NCBI GenBank assembly: GCA_003219095.1
Contig: QHPM01000307.1
Coordinates: 4,334 to 12,003, forward strand
DNA from: Verrucomicrobiota bacterium
Lineage (GTDB): Bacteria; Verrucomicrobiota; Verrucomicrobiia; Chthoniobacterales; UBA10450
Direction: 5' to 3'
Length of the DNA stretch: 7,670 bases
How positions within the stretch are numbered: the first letter of the stretch is position 1; each line of letters starts with the position of its first letter. Positions 1 through 6,299 of the stretch are shown here, piece after piece. The notes under the pieces are model-generated. The model was not told the origin of the DNA. It did not search any database and saw only the letters and a program-made list of their open reading frames with translations. Position numbers and translations under genes: made by a program.

Positions 1-41
1 ATTAAGGTCCGGATCGCATAACGAAGATCGCGCCAGATCAC
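1..41 (-). CDS. N-terminus of a further ADOP-type permease, cut by window edge
   Basis: GTG 41 starts a frame of 13 complete codons, MIWRDLRYAIRTL, that runs off the left edge. It matches the amphipathic N-terminal helix of ADOP permeases (compare MLNDLRFAFRLL and MIADFKFALRML in the two complete permeases here, and the family pattern DLRYALR). The start overlaps the preceding TGA as GTGA, and a near-perfect Shine-Dalgarno site stands 3 nt upstream. So little is visible that a different MacB/FtsX-class permease is possible, but the N-terminal match, spacing and context agree. It would be at least the fourth permease of the cluster. Confidence 0.72.
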   Translation of the reverse strand, partial: MIWRDLRYAIRTL

Positions 42-733
42 CAAATCACCTCCGAAATGTGGATATTTCCTTCGTCGGCGCGAAAGCTCAGCTTTGTGGC
101 CGGAGCGTCGCCGATCACTTCGTTGATTTCTGAAACATCACCGCGTTTGCGACTTTCCATCGGACTAAAATCGCTCGAGACATGCCCTTGCTTCGCGAGG
201 GCGCGCAATTGAAAAGTCGCGTCCGTCGGAATACGGGCCAGGACGTTTCCATCCTCGATTACGGCCTCGACCGCGATGGGGCGTTCTTCCAGCCAATCGA
301 AGGAGACGTTGAGCCCACCCTGGTTGAGACGAATGGTTTGATCGCAAAAACAATTGTGGGTCACCAGCTGACCGCTGCCGAGATTGGCGGCGATGGAAGG
401 GCCACGCATTCCATCAATCACGAGCTCGCCATGCGGCAATTCCACGCGCGTAATCCGCGCCGTTTGTGGCACGTTGATGATGTATTCCACCGTTCCGGAG
501 CGATCTGAAAAGTGGTGACGCCGCGGCGGTGGCGGCGTGGTTTCAATACTTACGGCATCGTGCCGCGCATCGACGCGAATGGCGATGGCGTTTAAGCGCT
601 CCAGTGAAAACGCTTTTTTGGTCGCGACGATTTTTACTTCGCGACTATCGCTCCCGTAAATTTCGACTGTCGCCGGCAGGAAGCGAACTCGCAACGAGCG
701 GACTGAAGAATGCGAAGCCGATGGCCAGCGCAA
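38..733 (-). CDS. DUF4097-like beta-strand-repeat protein, probably frameshifted near its N-terminus
   Basis: This 231-codon frame follows the permease stop by 2 bp, but its only available start is TTG 733 with no ribosome site. Residues from about 17 on look like a DUF4097-type (putative adhesin, beta-solenoid) protein: LPATVEIYGSDSREVKIVATKK, TVEYIINVPQTARI, HGELVIDGMRG, IAANLGSGQLVT, AVIEDGNVLARIPTDATFQL and a last strand LSFRADEGNIHISE. These are short alternating strands with Gly-Asn/Gly-Ser turns. Other traits are a Pro run (67-70) and a lone Cys-x-Cys (128-130). The first 16 residues (RWPSASHSSVRSLRVR) do not resemble an export signal. A good signal peptide is encoded one base out of frame from ATG 743, so the intact gene was probably 234 codons from there. 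An exported product would face the periplasmic domains of the permeases, which is inference. The stop overlaps the next gene's GTG. The frame is surely coding; the family call is moderate. Confidence 0.72.
   Translation of the reverse strand: MRWPSASHSSVRSLRVRFLPATVEIYGSDSREVKIVATKKAFSLERLNAIAIRVDARHDAVSIETTPPPPRRHHFSDRSGTVEYIINVPQTARITRVELPHGELVIDGMRGPSIAANLGSGQLVTHNCFCDQTIRLNQGGLNVSFDWLEERPIAVEAVIEDGNVLARIPTDATFQLRALAKQGHVSSDFSPMESRKRGDVSEINEVIGDAPATKLSFRADEGNIHISEVIW
45..53 (-). promoter_or_regulatory. Strong Shine-Dalgarno site for the gene at the left edge
   Basis: On the minus strand GGAGGTGAT is complementary to the 3' end of bacterial 16S rRNA and lies 3 nt before GTG 41; the AGG core is 7 nt away. 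It sits inside the last codons of the DUF4097-like gene. It is the best ribosome site in the window and decides the start of the next gene. Confidence 0.8.
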
Positions 734-743
734 TTTTATTCAT
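645..743 (-). other. Out-of-frame signal-peptide segment (probable true start of the DUF4097-like gene)
   Basis: From ATG 743 a 32-codon frame encodes MNKIALAIGFAFFSPLVAS followed by SLPAGDSR and then a TAG at 647-645. It has a short n-region with Lys, a hydrophobic core and Ala/Ser-rich cleavage options (LVA or LPA), which is a textbook Sec signal. The ATG overlaps the preceding permease stop by 8 bp (ATGAATAA), and a GGTGG lies about 10 nt upstream. Skipping one base between roughly 690 and 665 would join it to the DUF4097-like body near LPA/TVEIYG. A natural indel or a sequencing/assembly error would both explain this. Confidence 0.65.
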
Positions 744-3162
744 AACATAATGCCACCATCGGATCGACATTCATGGCACGCCGCGCCGGCACATAACTCG
801 CGAGCAAGGCAGCGGCGGTAAGGACAAAAATTACGAGCGCATAAATGGAAAAGTCGTGTGCGCTCACGCCGTAAAGCAGGCTTGACATCAATTGTGTCAA
901 GGCGAGTGCGGCGAACAGGCCGACAGCCAAACCAATCGCGACGACCATGAGACTTTGCCGCAAAATCATTTGCAGCATGTCTCTTCGCTGTGCACCGAGC
1001 GCCATGCGGATTCCGATTTCCCTGGTCCGTTGCGCGACGCTGTAAGCGATCACGCCGTAAATTCCGATCGCGGCCAGGATCATTGCCGCCCCGGCGAACG
1101 TTCCCAAAAGCAGCATGTTGAAACGCGGTTGAGCGAGCGAAGCCGAGAGCAAGATTTCCATCGGCTGGAGGCGGGGCACGAAAATGTCTTTGTCGAAGTC
1201 ATGCACGATCTTGCGAATCGATGCATCCAAGCCGCTCAATTGCGCTGCGCTCGTGCGCACAACAATGTCCATCCGCCGCTCCGGCTGCTGTGTCGCCGGC
1301 AGGTAAAACTCCGGGATCATTTCCTGCGCCAGCGATTCATGGTGCGAACTGCCGACGACACCGATGACTTCCATCGCCGGCCGCTCTTTTTCGCCTTGGC
1401 TGCTATCGAGAATTACATGCTGGCCAAGGGCCTTGTCGGCGCCGCCAAGAAATTTACGGGCGAATATTTCGTTCACGATTACGACCGGAGGCGAATCTTT
1501 CGTATCGCGGTCATTGATATTGCGGCCGAGCAAAAGCGGAATGCGCATGGTGCGAAAATAATCTGGTAGCACTATTAAATTCGAGGCCCACGGGTGGTTC
1601 CCTCTCGGAATCGGCGGTTGCCCGGCAATGACGAAGGTCAGGGCGCTGTCATTTCCGGAAAATGGCAACGGCATCGCGGCGCCGGCCGATTCCACACCGG
1701 GCAAAGCGGCCAGTTTCGGAACGATCTCACTAAAGAACCGACGATGCTGTTCCTCATCCGGGTATCTCGCTTTTGGCAGAGCCAGCGCAAGAGTGGTGAC
1801 GCGTGATGGATCGAAGCCGGGTTTGGTCGCGCGCAAATTGGCGAAGCTCTTGATCAACAGCCCTGCGCTGGCGAGCAGAAGCAAGGAAAGCGCCACTTGG
1901 GAAATCACGAGCAGATTACGTAGATGATGAGACTGCGCGCTAACACCGCCGCGGCTGCCTTCCTGCAATGATTCATTCACGTTCGGTTTCGTGACCTGCA
2001 ACGCCGGGAGGAGCGCAAAAAACAACGTGCTGGCGACTGCAACCCCGAGAGTAAACAGGCAGACTGAAATGTTGATGCCGATGTCATTCAGCCGCGGGAG
2101 ACCTTGCGGCCCCAACATGCGCACGAGATCGACGCCCCACCACGCCACAAACAACCCGCACATCGCACCGATCAGGGCGAGAACGAAACCTTCGGCTAAC
2201 AGTTGACGCACGATCCTGATCCGACTTGCGCCAAGGGCCGTGCGAATGGCGATCTCGCGCTGACGCGCGGTCGCGCGCGCGAGCAGGAGATTGGCGACGT
2301 TGGCGCACGCGATCAAAAGCACCAGCGTGACGGCGCCGAGCAGGACGAGAAGCGCCGGGCGGACATTGCCGACTATATCTCGATGTAATGGAAATACCTT
2401 CTCGACCCGTCCGGTGTTCGAGTCCGGGAATTGCTCCGCCAAACGTACGCCGATCGCATTCAGCTCCAGCTCGGCTTGGTGCGGCGTGACGCCCGGCTTC
2501 AACCGGCCAACCAAACGTAGAAAATGACTGTCGCGCCGCGGGATGTTGTCCTTCACCAACGGATGCAGCGGCATGTAATACTCTGGCTTCTCTCCTTCGA
2601 CCGGATATTGGAATCCCGCCGGCATGACGCCGATGACTGTATAAGAACGCAATGAAAGGGTGATTTGTTTGCCGATGATTCCCGGATCGCCATTGAAGAA
2701 GCGCTTCCAGGCCGAGTGGCTCAACACCACCACCCGCGGCACCGGATTGTCGTCTTCGCGGGTGAAGGGGCGGCCAAGAGCGGGTTTGACACCGAGAACT
2801 GGAAAAATATCGGATGTGACCGCGAGTCCGCGCAGCTCGCGCGCTTCTTCGTTGCCGCTCAAAATCCCGCCCGCACGCGTGGAAGCGGTGAGACTTTCGA
2901 GCGTCTGTGATTGGTCGCGAAAATCAGCGTAGTTCGGGTATGAATCGGTTTGCAGATCGTCCCCTTCGTGTTTGACTTGGCCCCACACGGAAACGAGCTG
3001 ATCGGCCTGCGGAAAGGGCAGTGGCCGCAACAAGACGGCATCGACCACGCTGAAAATGGCGCTGTTTGCGCCGATGCCGAGAGCAAGGGTGAGAACAGCA
3101 ATGATGGCAAGTCCGGGCGTTTTTGCCAGCATCCGCAGAGCGAATTTGAAGTCGGCGATCAT
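736..3162 (-). CDS. ADOP-type ABC permease (duplicated MacB_PCD/FtsX), complete, 808 aa
   Basis: This is the second complete ADOP permease, an inner-membrane protein with two periplasmic MacB_PCD domains. The ATG at 3162 was chosen because MIADFKFALRMLAKTPGL aligns with the N-termini of its paralogs and lies 10 bp after the ATPase stop. A longer frame from 3225 would add 21 unrelated residues inside the ATPase gene. The layout is TM1 18-43 (ALGIGANSAIFSVVDAVLLRP), periplasmic domain 50-265, TM2 269-292, loop RQREIAIRTALGASR, TM3 322-348 and TM4 364-388. The second half has TM5 416-436, periplasmic domain 440-678, TM6 683-707, loop RTREIGIRMALGAQRRDM, TM7 737-759 and TM8 771-791. It ends DPMVALCYE, with Cys in place of the Arg usual in the family tail ALRYE. 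The 3' end overlaps the probable ATG (743) of the next gene by 8 bp. The likely partner is the ATPase just upstream. Substrate unknown. Confidence 0.95.
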   Translation of the reverse strand: MIADFKFALRMLAKTPGLAIIAVLTLALGIGANSAIFSVVDAVLLRPLPFPQADQLVSVWGQVKHEGDDLQTDSYPNYADFRDQSQTLESLTASTRAGGILSGNEEARELRGLAVTSDIFPVLGVKPALGRPFTREDDNPVPRVVVLSHSAWKRFFNGDPGIIGKQITLSLRSYTVIGVMPAGFQYPVEGEKPEYYMPLHPLVKDNIPRRDSHFLRLVGRLKPGVTPHQAELELNAIGVRLAEQFPDSNTGRVEKVFPLHRDIVGNVRPALLVLLGAVTLVLLIACANVANLLLARATARQREIAIRTALGASRIRIVRQLLAEGFVLALIGAMCGLFVAWWGVDLVRMLGPQGLPRLNDIGINISVCLFTLGVAVASTLFFALLPALQVTKPNVNESLQEGSRGGVSAQSHHLRNLLVISQVALSLLLLASAGLLIKSFANLRATKPGFDPSRVTTLALALPKARYPDEEQHRRFFSEIVPKLAALPGVESAGAAMPLPFSGNDSALTFVIAGQPPIPRGNHPWASNLIVLPDYFRTMRIPLLLGRNINDRDTKDSPPVVIVNEIFARKFLGGADKALGQHVILDSSQGEKERPAMEVIGVVGSSHHESLAQEMIPEFYLPATQQPERRMDIVVRTSAAQLSGLDASIRKIVHDFDKDIFVPRLQPMEILLSASLAQPRFNMLLLGTFAGAAMILAAIGIYGVIAYSVAQRTREIGIRMALGAQRRDMLQMILRQSLMVVAIGLAVGLFAALALTQLMSSLLYGVSAHDFSIYALVIFVLTAAALLASYVPARRAMNVDPMVALCYE

Positions 3163-3164
3163 GT

Positions 3165-3169
3165 TCCTT
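3165..3169 (-). promoter_or_regulatory. Weak Shine-Dalgarno site of the 808-residue permease
   Basis: AAGGA lies just before ATG 3162 on the minus strand with only 2 nt between, which is unusually close. Together with the family-typical N-terminus (MIADFKFALRMLAKTPG) it favours ATG 3162 over the upstream in-frame codon at 3225, which lies inside the ATPase gene. Confidence 0.5.
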
Positions 3170-3172
3170 GCT

Positions 3173-3835
3173 TCAGACGATCCACCCGTCGCGCAATTGC
3201 ACGATTCGTTTCCCGTAGGACGCATTTTTCTCCGAATGCGTGACCTGGACGATCGTCACTCCTTCTTCATTTAACTTGCGAAATAGCTCCATGATTTCCT
3301 CGCCCTGGCTCGAGTGCAGATTGCCAGTTGGTTCGTCCGCGAGCAGAAGTTTGGGCGAGGCGATAATGGCGCGGGCTACCCCGACGAGTTGCTGCTGGCC
3401 GCCGGAGAGTTGCCGCGGATACAAATCTTTTTTGCCGACGATCTGAAAACGGTCGAGCGCGTCGGCCACGAGCGCAGCGCGTTCGCTCTTACTATAATGT
3501 CGATACGAGAGTGGAATATCGAGGTTCTCGTAAACGGTCAGATCGTCCAGCAGATGATATTGTTGGAAAACGAATCCGACCTGCTCGTTTCGCAAACTGG
3601 CGCGCTCTTTCGATTTCAAGTGATGCACCGCGGCCTCATCGAAAAAATATTCGCCGGTCCACCCGTGATCGTGCATGCCGAGAATGTGCAGAAGCGTCGA
3701 TTTGCCCGCGCCCGACGGGCCCATCACGGAAACAAAATCGCCGGTGGCAATATCAAGATCGATGTCGCGCAAGACGTAAAATATTTGCCCGCGGCCGAGC
3801 GGATAGGATCGTTCGATGTTGTGCAGCCGGATCAT
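3173..3835 (-). CDS. ABC transporter ATP-binding protein, MacB/LolD-type, 220 aa
   Basis: This is the cytoplasmic nucleotide-binding subunit that hydrolyses ATP to drive the neighbouring permeases. All main motifs are present: Walker A GPSGAGKST at 39-47, Q-loop Q91/Q92 in FVFQQYHLLDDLTVYEN, signature LSGGQQQ at 143-149, Walker B LLLADEP at 163-169 with catalytic Glu168, and H-loop His200 in VTHSEKNA. The length and GDFVSVMGPSGAGKSTLLHIL fit stand-alone LolD/MacB-class ATPases; there is no fused permease. Two positions differ from the usual MacB/LolD consensus. The D-loop reads GNLHS where GNLDS is usual (His174), and the signature is followed by Leu150 where Arg is usual. From memory both recur in ATPases beside ADOP permeases, so this may be a subfamily trait. 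The ATG lies in an ATGA overlap with the upstream permease stop and has no visible Shine-Dalgarno site, which suggests reinitiation. It is the only ATPase in the window. Confidence 0.96.
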   Translation of the reverse strand: MIRLHNIERSYPLGRGQIFYVLRDIDLDIATGDFVSVMGPSGAGKSTLLHILGMHDHGWTGEYFFDEAAVHHLKSKERASLRNEQVGFVFQQYHLLDDLTVYENLDIPLSYRHYSKSERAALVADALDRFQIVGKKDLYPRQLSGGQQQLVGVARAIIASPKLLLADEPTGNLHSSQGEEIMELFRKLNEEGVTIVQVTHSEKNASYGKRIVQLRDGWIV

Positions 3836-6288
3836 GTGGTGTGGGCGAGTGCGAGCATGGGATCAGTCCGAATGACACGAGAGGTCGGAATGTAGCTGGC
3901 GACTAAGGCAATCGCGCCGAGCACGACGGTTACGAAGGCAAACGTGGTCAGATCATGTGGGCTAACGTGATAGAGCATTGCAGCGAGCAAGTGCGTCGTC
4001 GCGAATGCAAATGCCAGACCGATGAGCGTGCCCGTCAAAATTAATTTGGCCGCGTGACCGACGACCAGGCGCAGAATATCGCGCCGTTGTGCGCCCAGGG
4101 CCATGCGCACACCGAGCTCGTGGGTTCGTTGCACGACCAGGAACGACATGACTCCATAAATCCCGATGGAGGCCAATGAGAGCGCAATCGCGGCGAACAG
4201 TCCCAGGAGCCAAATGGAGAGCCGCCGCGGCGCCACCGAGTCGGCGACTACTTGCTCAAGGGTACGAACATGTGCGATTGGCTGGGCCGGATCGATCTCA
4301 CGCAGCGCAGTGCGAATTGCGGAAATCAAACTGGCCGCATCTTGCGAGCTGCGCACGACCAAAACAGCCTGGCTGTTCGGCGTTTGCGTTATTGGCATGT
4401 AATACTCCGGCAACGGATCGTAATCCAAACCGCGATGCCGCACGTTTCCGACGATGCCGATGATCGTCGCCCACTTTTCCTTTGCGGCCGACGCGCCAAC
4501 ATTGATTCGTTTTCCAATGGCGTCTTCGTTCGGCCAATAACGTTTCGCCAAAGCGGCGTTGATGATCGTAACCGGTGGCGCATCGGCATTGTCCGATTCG
4601 CTGAATGGCCGGCCGCGAAGCAGTGAAATTTCCATCGCCTCGAAAAATCCAGGCGAAACCTGCCGGAATTCTTCGTCTGGACTCGGGTTTTTGTCGTCGG
4701 ACATGCGGCCTTCAATGTTGAAGGAAGAATCGCTGTTCGTTCCGCTCATCGGCAGAATGTTAGTGAAACCGGCCTTTTTGATTCCGGGGATAGAGGCGAT
4801 TCGTTTCTGTGCTTCGTTATAAAAACGCGCCCGAGTCGCATTGTCACTATAGGTCAGCGCCGGCAGCGAAATCTCCATCGTAAGCACGTTTTGCGGATTA
4901 AACCCGGCATCCACATTTTGCAGTTGAACAAAGCTCTTGATTAAAAGGCCGGCACTGGTGAGCAGGACAAGCGCGAGCGCCACTTCGGCGATGACAAGTG
5001 CCTGTCGCAAATGATTGCGGCGCGGACCTGAGCTCAAACCACGGCCGCCTTCCTTCAGCGTTTCGGTCAGGTTCGGATCGCCGCTAACCAATCCTGGAAC
5101 CAAACCGAAAACAATGCCGGTCCCGACCGCGATGACGAAAGTTGCGATCAAAACATGCCAATCGAGATTGACTTCACTCAGACGCGGGACGGTTTGCGTG
5201 CCGATGCGTTTGAGCAGATCGAGTCCCCAGATCCCAAGGAGAACTCCGGCGATCCCGCCGCAAAGGGAGAGAAAAATGCTTTCGACCAGCACCTGGCGAA
5301 GCAAACGCCAGCGCCCCGCGCCCAGAGCAACGCGAATCCCCATCTCGCGCTCTCGTGAGGCAGCGCGCGCCAGCATCATCGTGGTCAGATTGGCGCACGC
5401 GATCAGGAGCACCAAAAAAACGGCGGCCAGCAAAATCAGCAGCAACGGTTTCATTGGCCCAAGCACGACTTGGTTAAGCGGAAAGGCGGTGATTCCGAAG
5501 CTGTCGTCCTTCGGATAATTGTCCGGATAATTCCTACGCATCGCTGCCGTCACGGTATCAAGCTCGGCCTGCGCTTGCTTTGCGGAAACCCCTTGAGCAA
5601 GACGCGCGACGATGGCGTAGCCGCGCGAGTAACGAATTTTCAATTCCTGTGCGGTGAAAGCCAGCGGCTGCCAGACATCGGCTCGTTCGCCAAACTGCGC
5701 ACCTTGAATTCCAAAAAGTGGAATCGGAAATTCGAAACTCGCCGGCATCACGCCGACGATGGTGAAGCCGCGACCGTTTGCGACAATCTTACTGCCGATA
5801 ATTTGCGGATCGGCATTGAACCGGCGCTTCCACAATCGTTCGCTGATGATCAGCACGTCGTCGTGTCCAGCCGTGCAATCGGGGGGCTCGAAGACGCGTC
5901 CGCGAATCGGCGCTACGCCGAGAACGTTAAAAAGTTCGGCTGAACCGACCGCGCCGAAAATGCGTTCGGGACGATCACCGCCAGAAACGTTGAATGTGCC
6001 TGGCTGAAACACCGCCATCTCGTCGAAACTACGGCAGTTCGTTTGATAATCGACGAATTCCGGCGCGGAAACGGGAATGGCGTCGAGATGTTGCGCGCGA
6101 AAGTGCTCCAGCATCAAAACGATGCGGGCCGGAGCGCGATACGGCAGCGGCCGAATGAGGAGCGCATTAACGAGACTTAGGACGGCAGTGTTGGCGCCGA
6201 TGCCAAGGGCAATTGCGACGACGGCCACGGCGGTGAAGGCCGGGTTCTTCAACAGCAAACGGAAAGCAAATCGCAGATCATTTAGCAT
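3832..6288 (-). CDS. ADOP-type ABC permease (duplicated MacB_PCD/FtsX), complete, 818 aa
   Basis: This is an integral inner-membrane subunit of a MacB/LolCDE-type ABC system with a large periplasmic portion. The N-terminus (MLNDLRFAFRLLLKNPAF) and the TM1 motif ALGIGANTAVLSLVNALLIRP are characteristic of ADOP permeases. The layout is TM1 at about 19-45, first MacB_PCD domain at 50-275, and first FtsX domain with TM2 281-303, loop SREREMGIRVALGA, TM3 333-357 and TM4 378-401. The second half repeats this with TM5 428-449, a periplasmic domain at 452-688, TM6 692-716, loop RTHELGVRMALGAQRRDI, TM7 746-768 and TM8 780-800. The length is normal for the family. The start has a GAGGA site 6 nt upstream, 9 bp after the previous gene. 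The stop overlaps the ATPase start as ATGA, so it is probably coupled to that ATPase. One oddity: it ends DPMLALAHTT instead of the usual DPxxALRYE. Family is certain; what it transports or extracts is unknown. Confidence 0.95.
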   Translation of the reverse strand: MLNDLRFAFRLLLKNPAFTAVAVVAIALGIGANTAVLSLVNALLIRPLPYRAPARIVLMLEHFRAQHLDAIPVSAPEFVDYQTNCRSFDEMAVFQPGTFNVSGGDRPERIFGAVGSAELFNVLGVAPIRGRVFEPPDCTAGHDDVLIISERLWKRRFNADPQIIGSKIVANGRGFTIVGVMPASFEFPIPLFGIQGAQFGERADVWQPLAFTAQELKIRYSRGYAIVARLAQGVSAKQAQAELDTVTAAMRRNYPDNYPKDDSFGITAFPLNQVVLGPMKPLLLILLAAVFLVLLIACANLTTMMLARAASREREMGIRVALGAGRWRLLRQVLVESIFLSLCGGIAGVLLGIWGLDLLKRIGTQTVPRLSEVNLDWHVLIATFVIAVGTGIVFGLVPGLVSGDPNLTETLKEGGRGLSSGPRRNHLRQALVIAEVALALVLLTSAGLLIKSFVQLQNVDAGFNPQNVLTMEISLPALTYSDNATRARFYNEAQKRIASIPGIKKAGFTNILPMSGTNSDSSFNIEGRMSDDKNPSPDEEFRQVSPGFFEAMEISLLRGRPFSESDNADAPPVTIINAALAKRYWPNEDAIGKRINVGASAAKEKWATIIGIVGNVRHRGLDYDPLPEYYMPITQTPNSQAVLVVRSSQDAASLISAIRTALREIDPAQPIAHVRTLEQVVADSVAPRRLSIWLLGLFAAIALSLASIGIYGVMSFLVVQRTHELGVRMALGAQRRDILRLVVGHAAKLILTGTLIGLAFAFATTHLLAAMLYHVSPHDLTTFAFVTVVLGAIALVASYIPTSRVIRTDPMLALAHTT

Positions 6289-6294
6289 CGTAGT

Positions 6295-6299
6295 TCCTC
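6295..6299 (-). promoter_or_regulatory. Shine-Dalgarno site of the 818-residue permease
   Basis: On the minus strand GAGGA lies 6 nt before the ATG at 6288. It overlaps the TGA stop of the preceding permease (TGAGGA), so ribosomes finishing the upstream gene end on the next initiation site. This supports the chosen start and suggests translational coupling. Confidence 0.75.

Noticed and set aside
892..1569. Long plus-strand open frame of 225 codons opposite the 808-residue permease
   Set aside because: It is antisense to a gene with clear family motifs. Its translation is rich in His, Arg and Asp with no domain or hydrophobic pattern, as expected for a shadow frame in GC-rich DNA.
2271..2283. 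Run of alternating CG (tcgcgcgcgcgag)
   Set aside because: It lies inside permease codons for Ala/Arg residues after TM2 and looks like ordinary GC-rich coding sequence.
3163..3225. Upstream start at 3225 for the 808-residue permease
   Set aside because: It would add 21 residues (MRPTGNESCNC...) unlike any ADOP N-terminus and overlap the ATPase gene by about 50 bp; ATG 3162 fits the family.
3314..3906. Two overlapping plus-strand open frames (193 and 131 codons) opposite the ATPase
   Set aside because: They lie antisense to intact Walker A, signature and Walker B motifs, and have no recognisable domains.
5015..5518. Plus-strand open frame of 167 codons opposite the 818-residue permease
   Set aside because: It has low complexity rich in Arg, Ser, Pro and Thr, and is the complement of the first FtsX domain of a well-supported gene.
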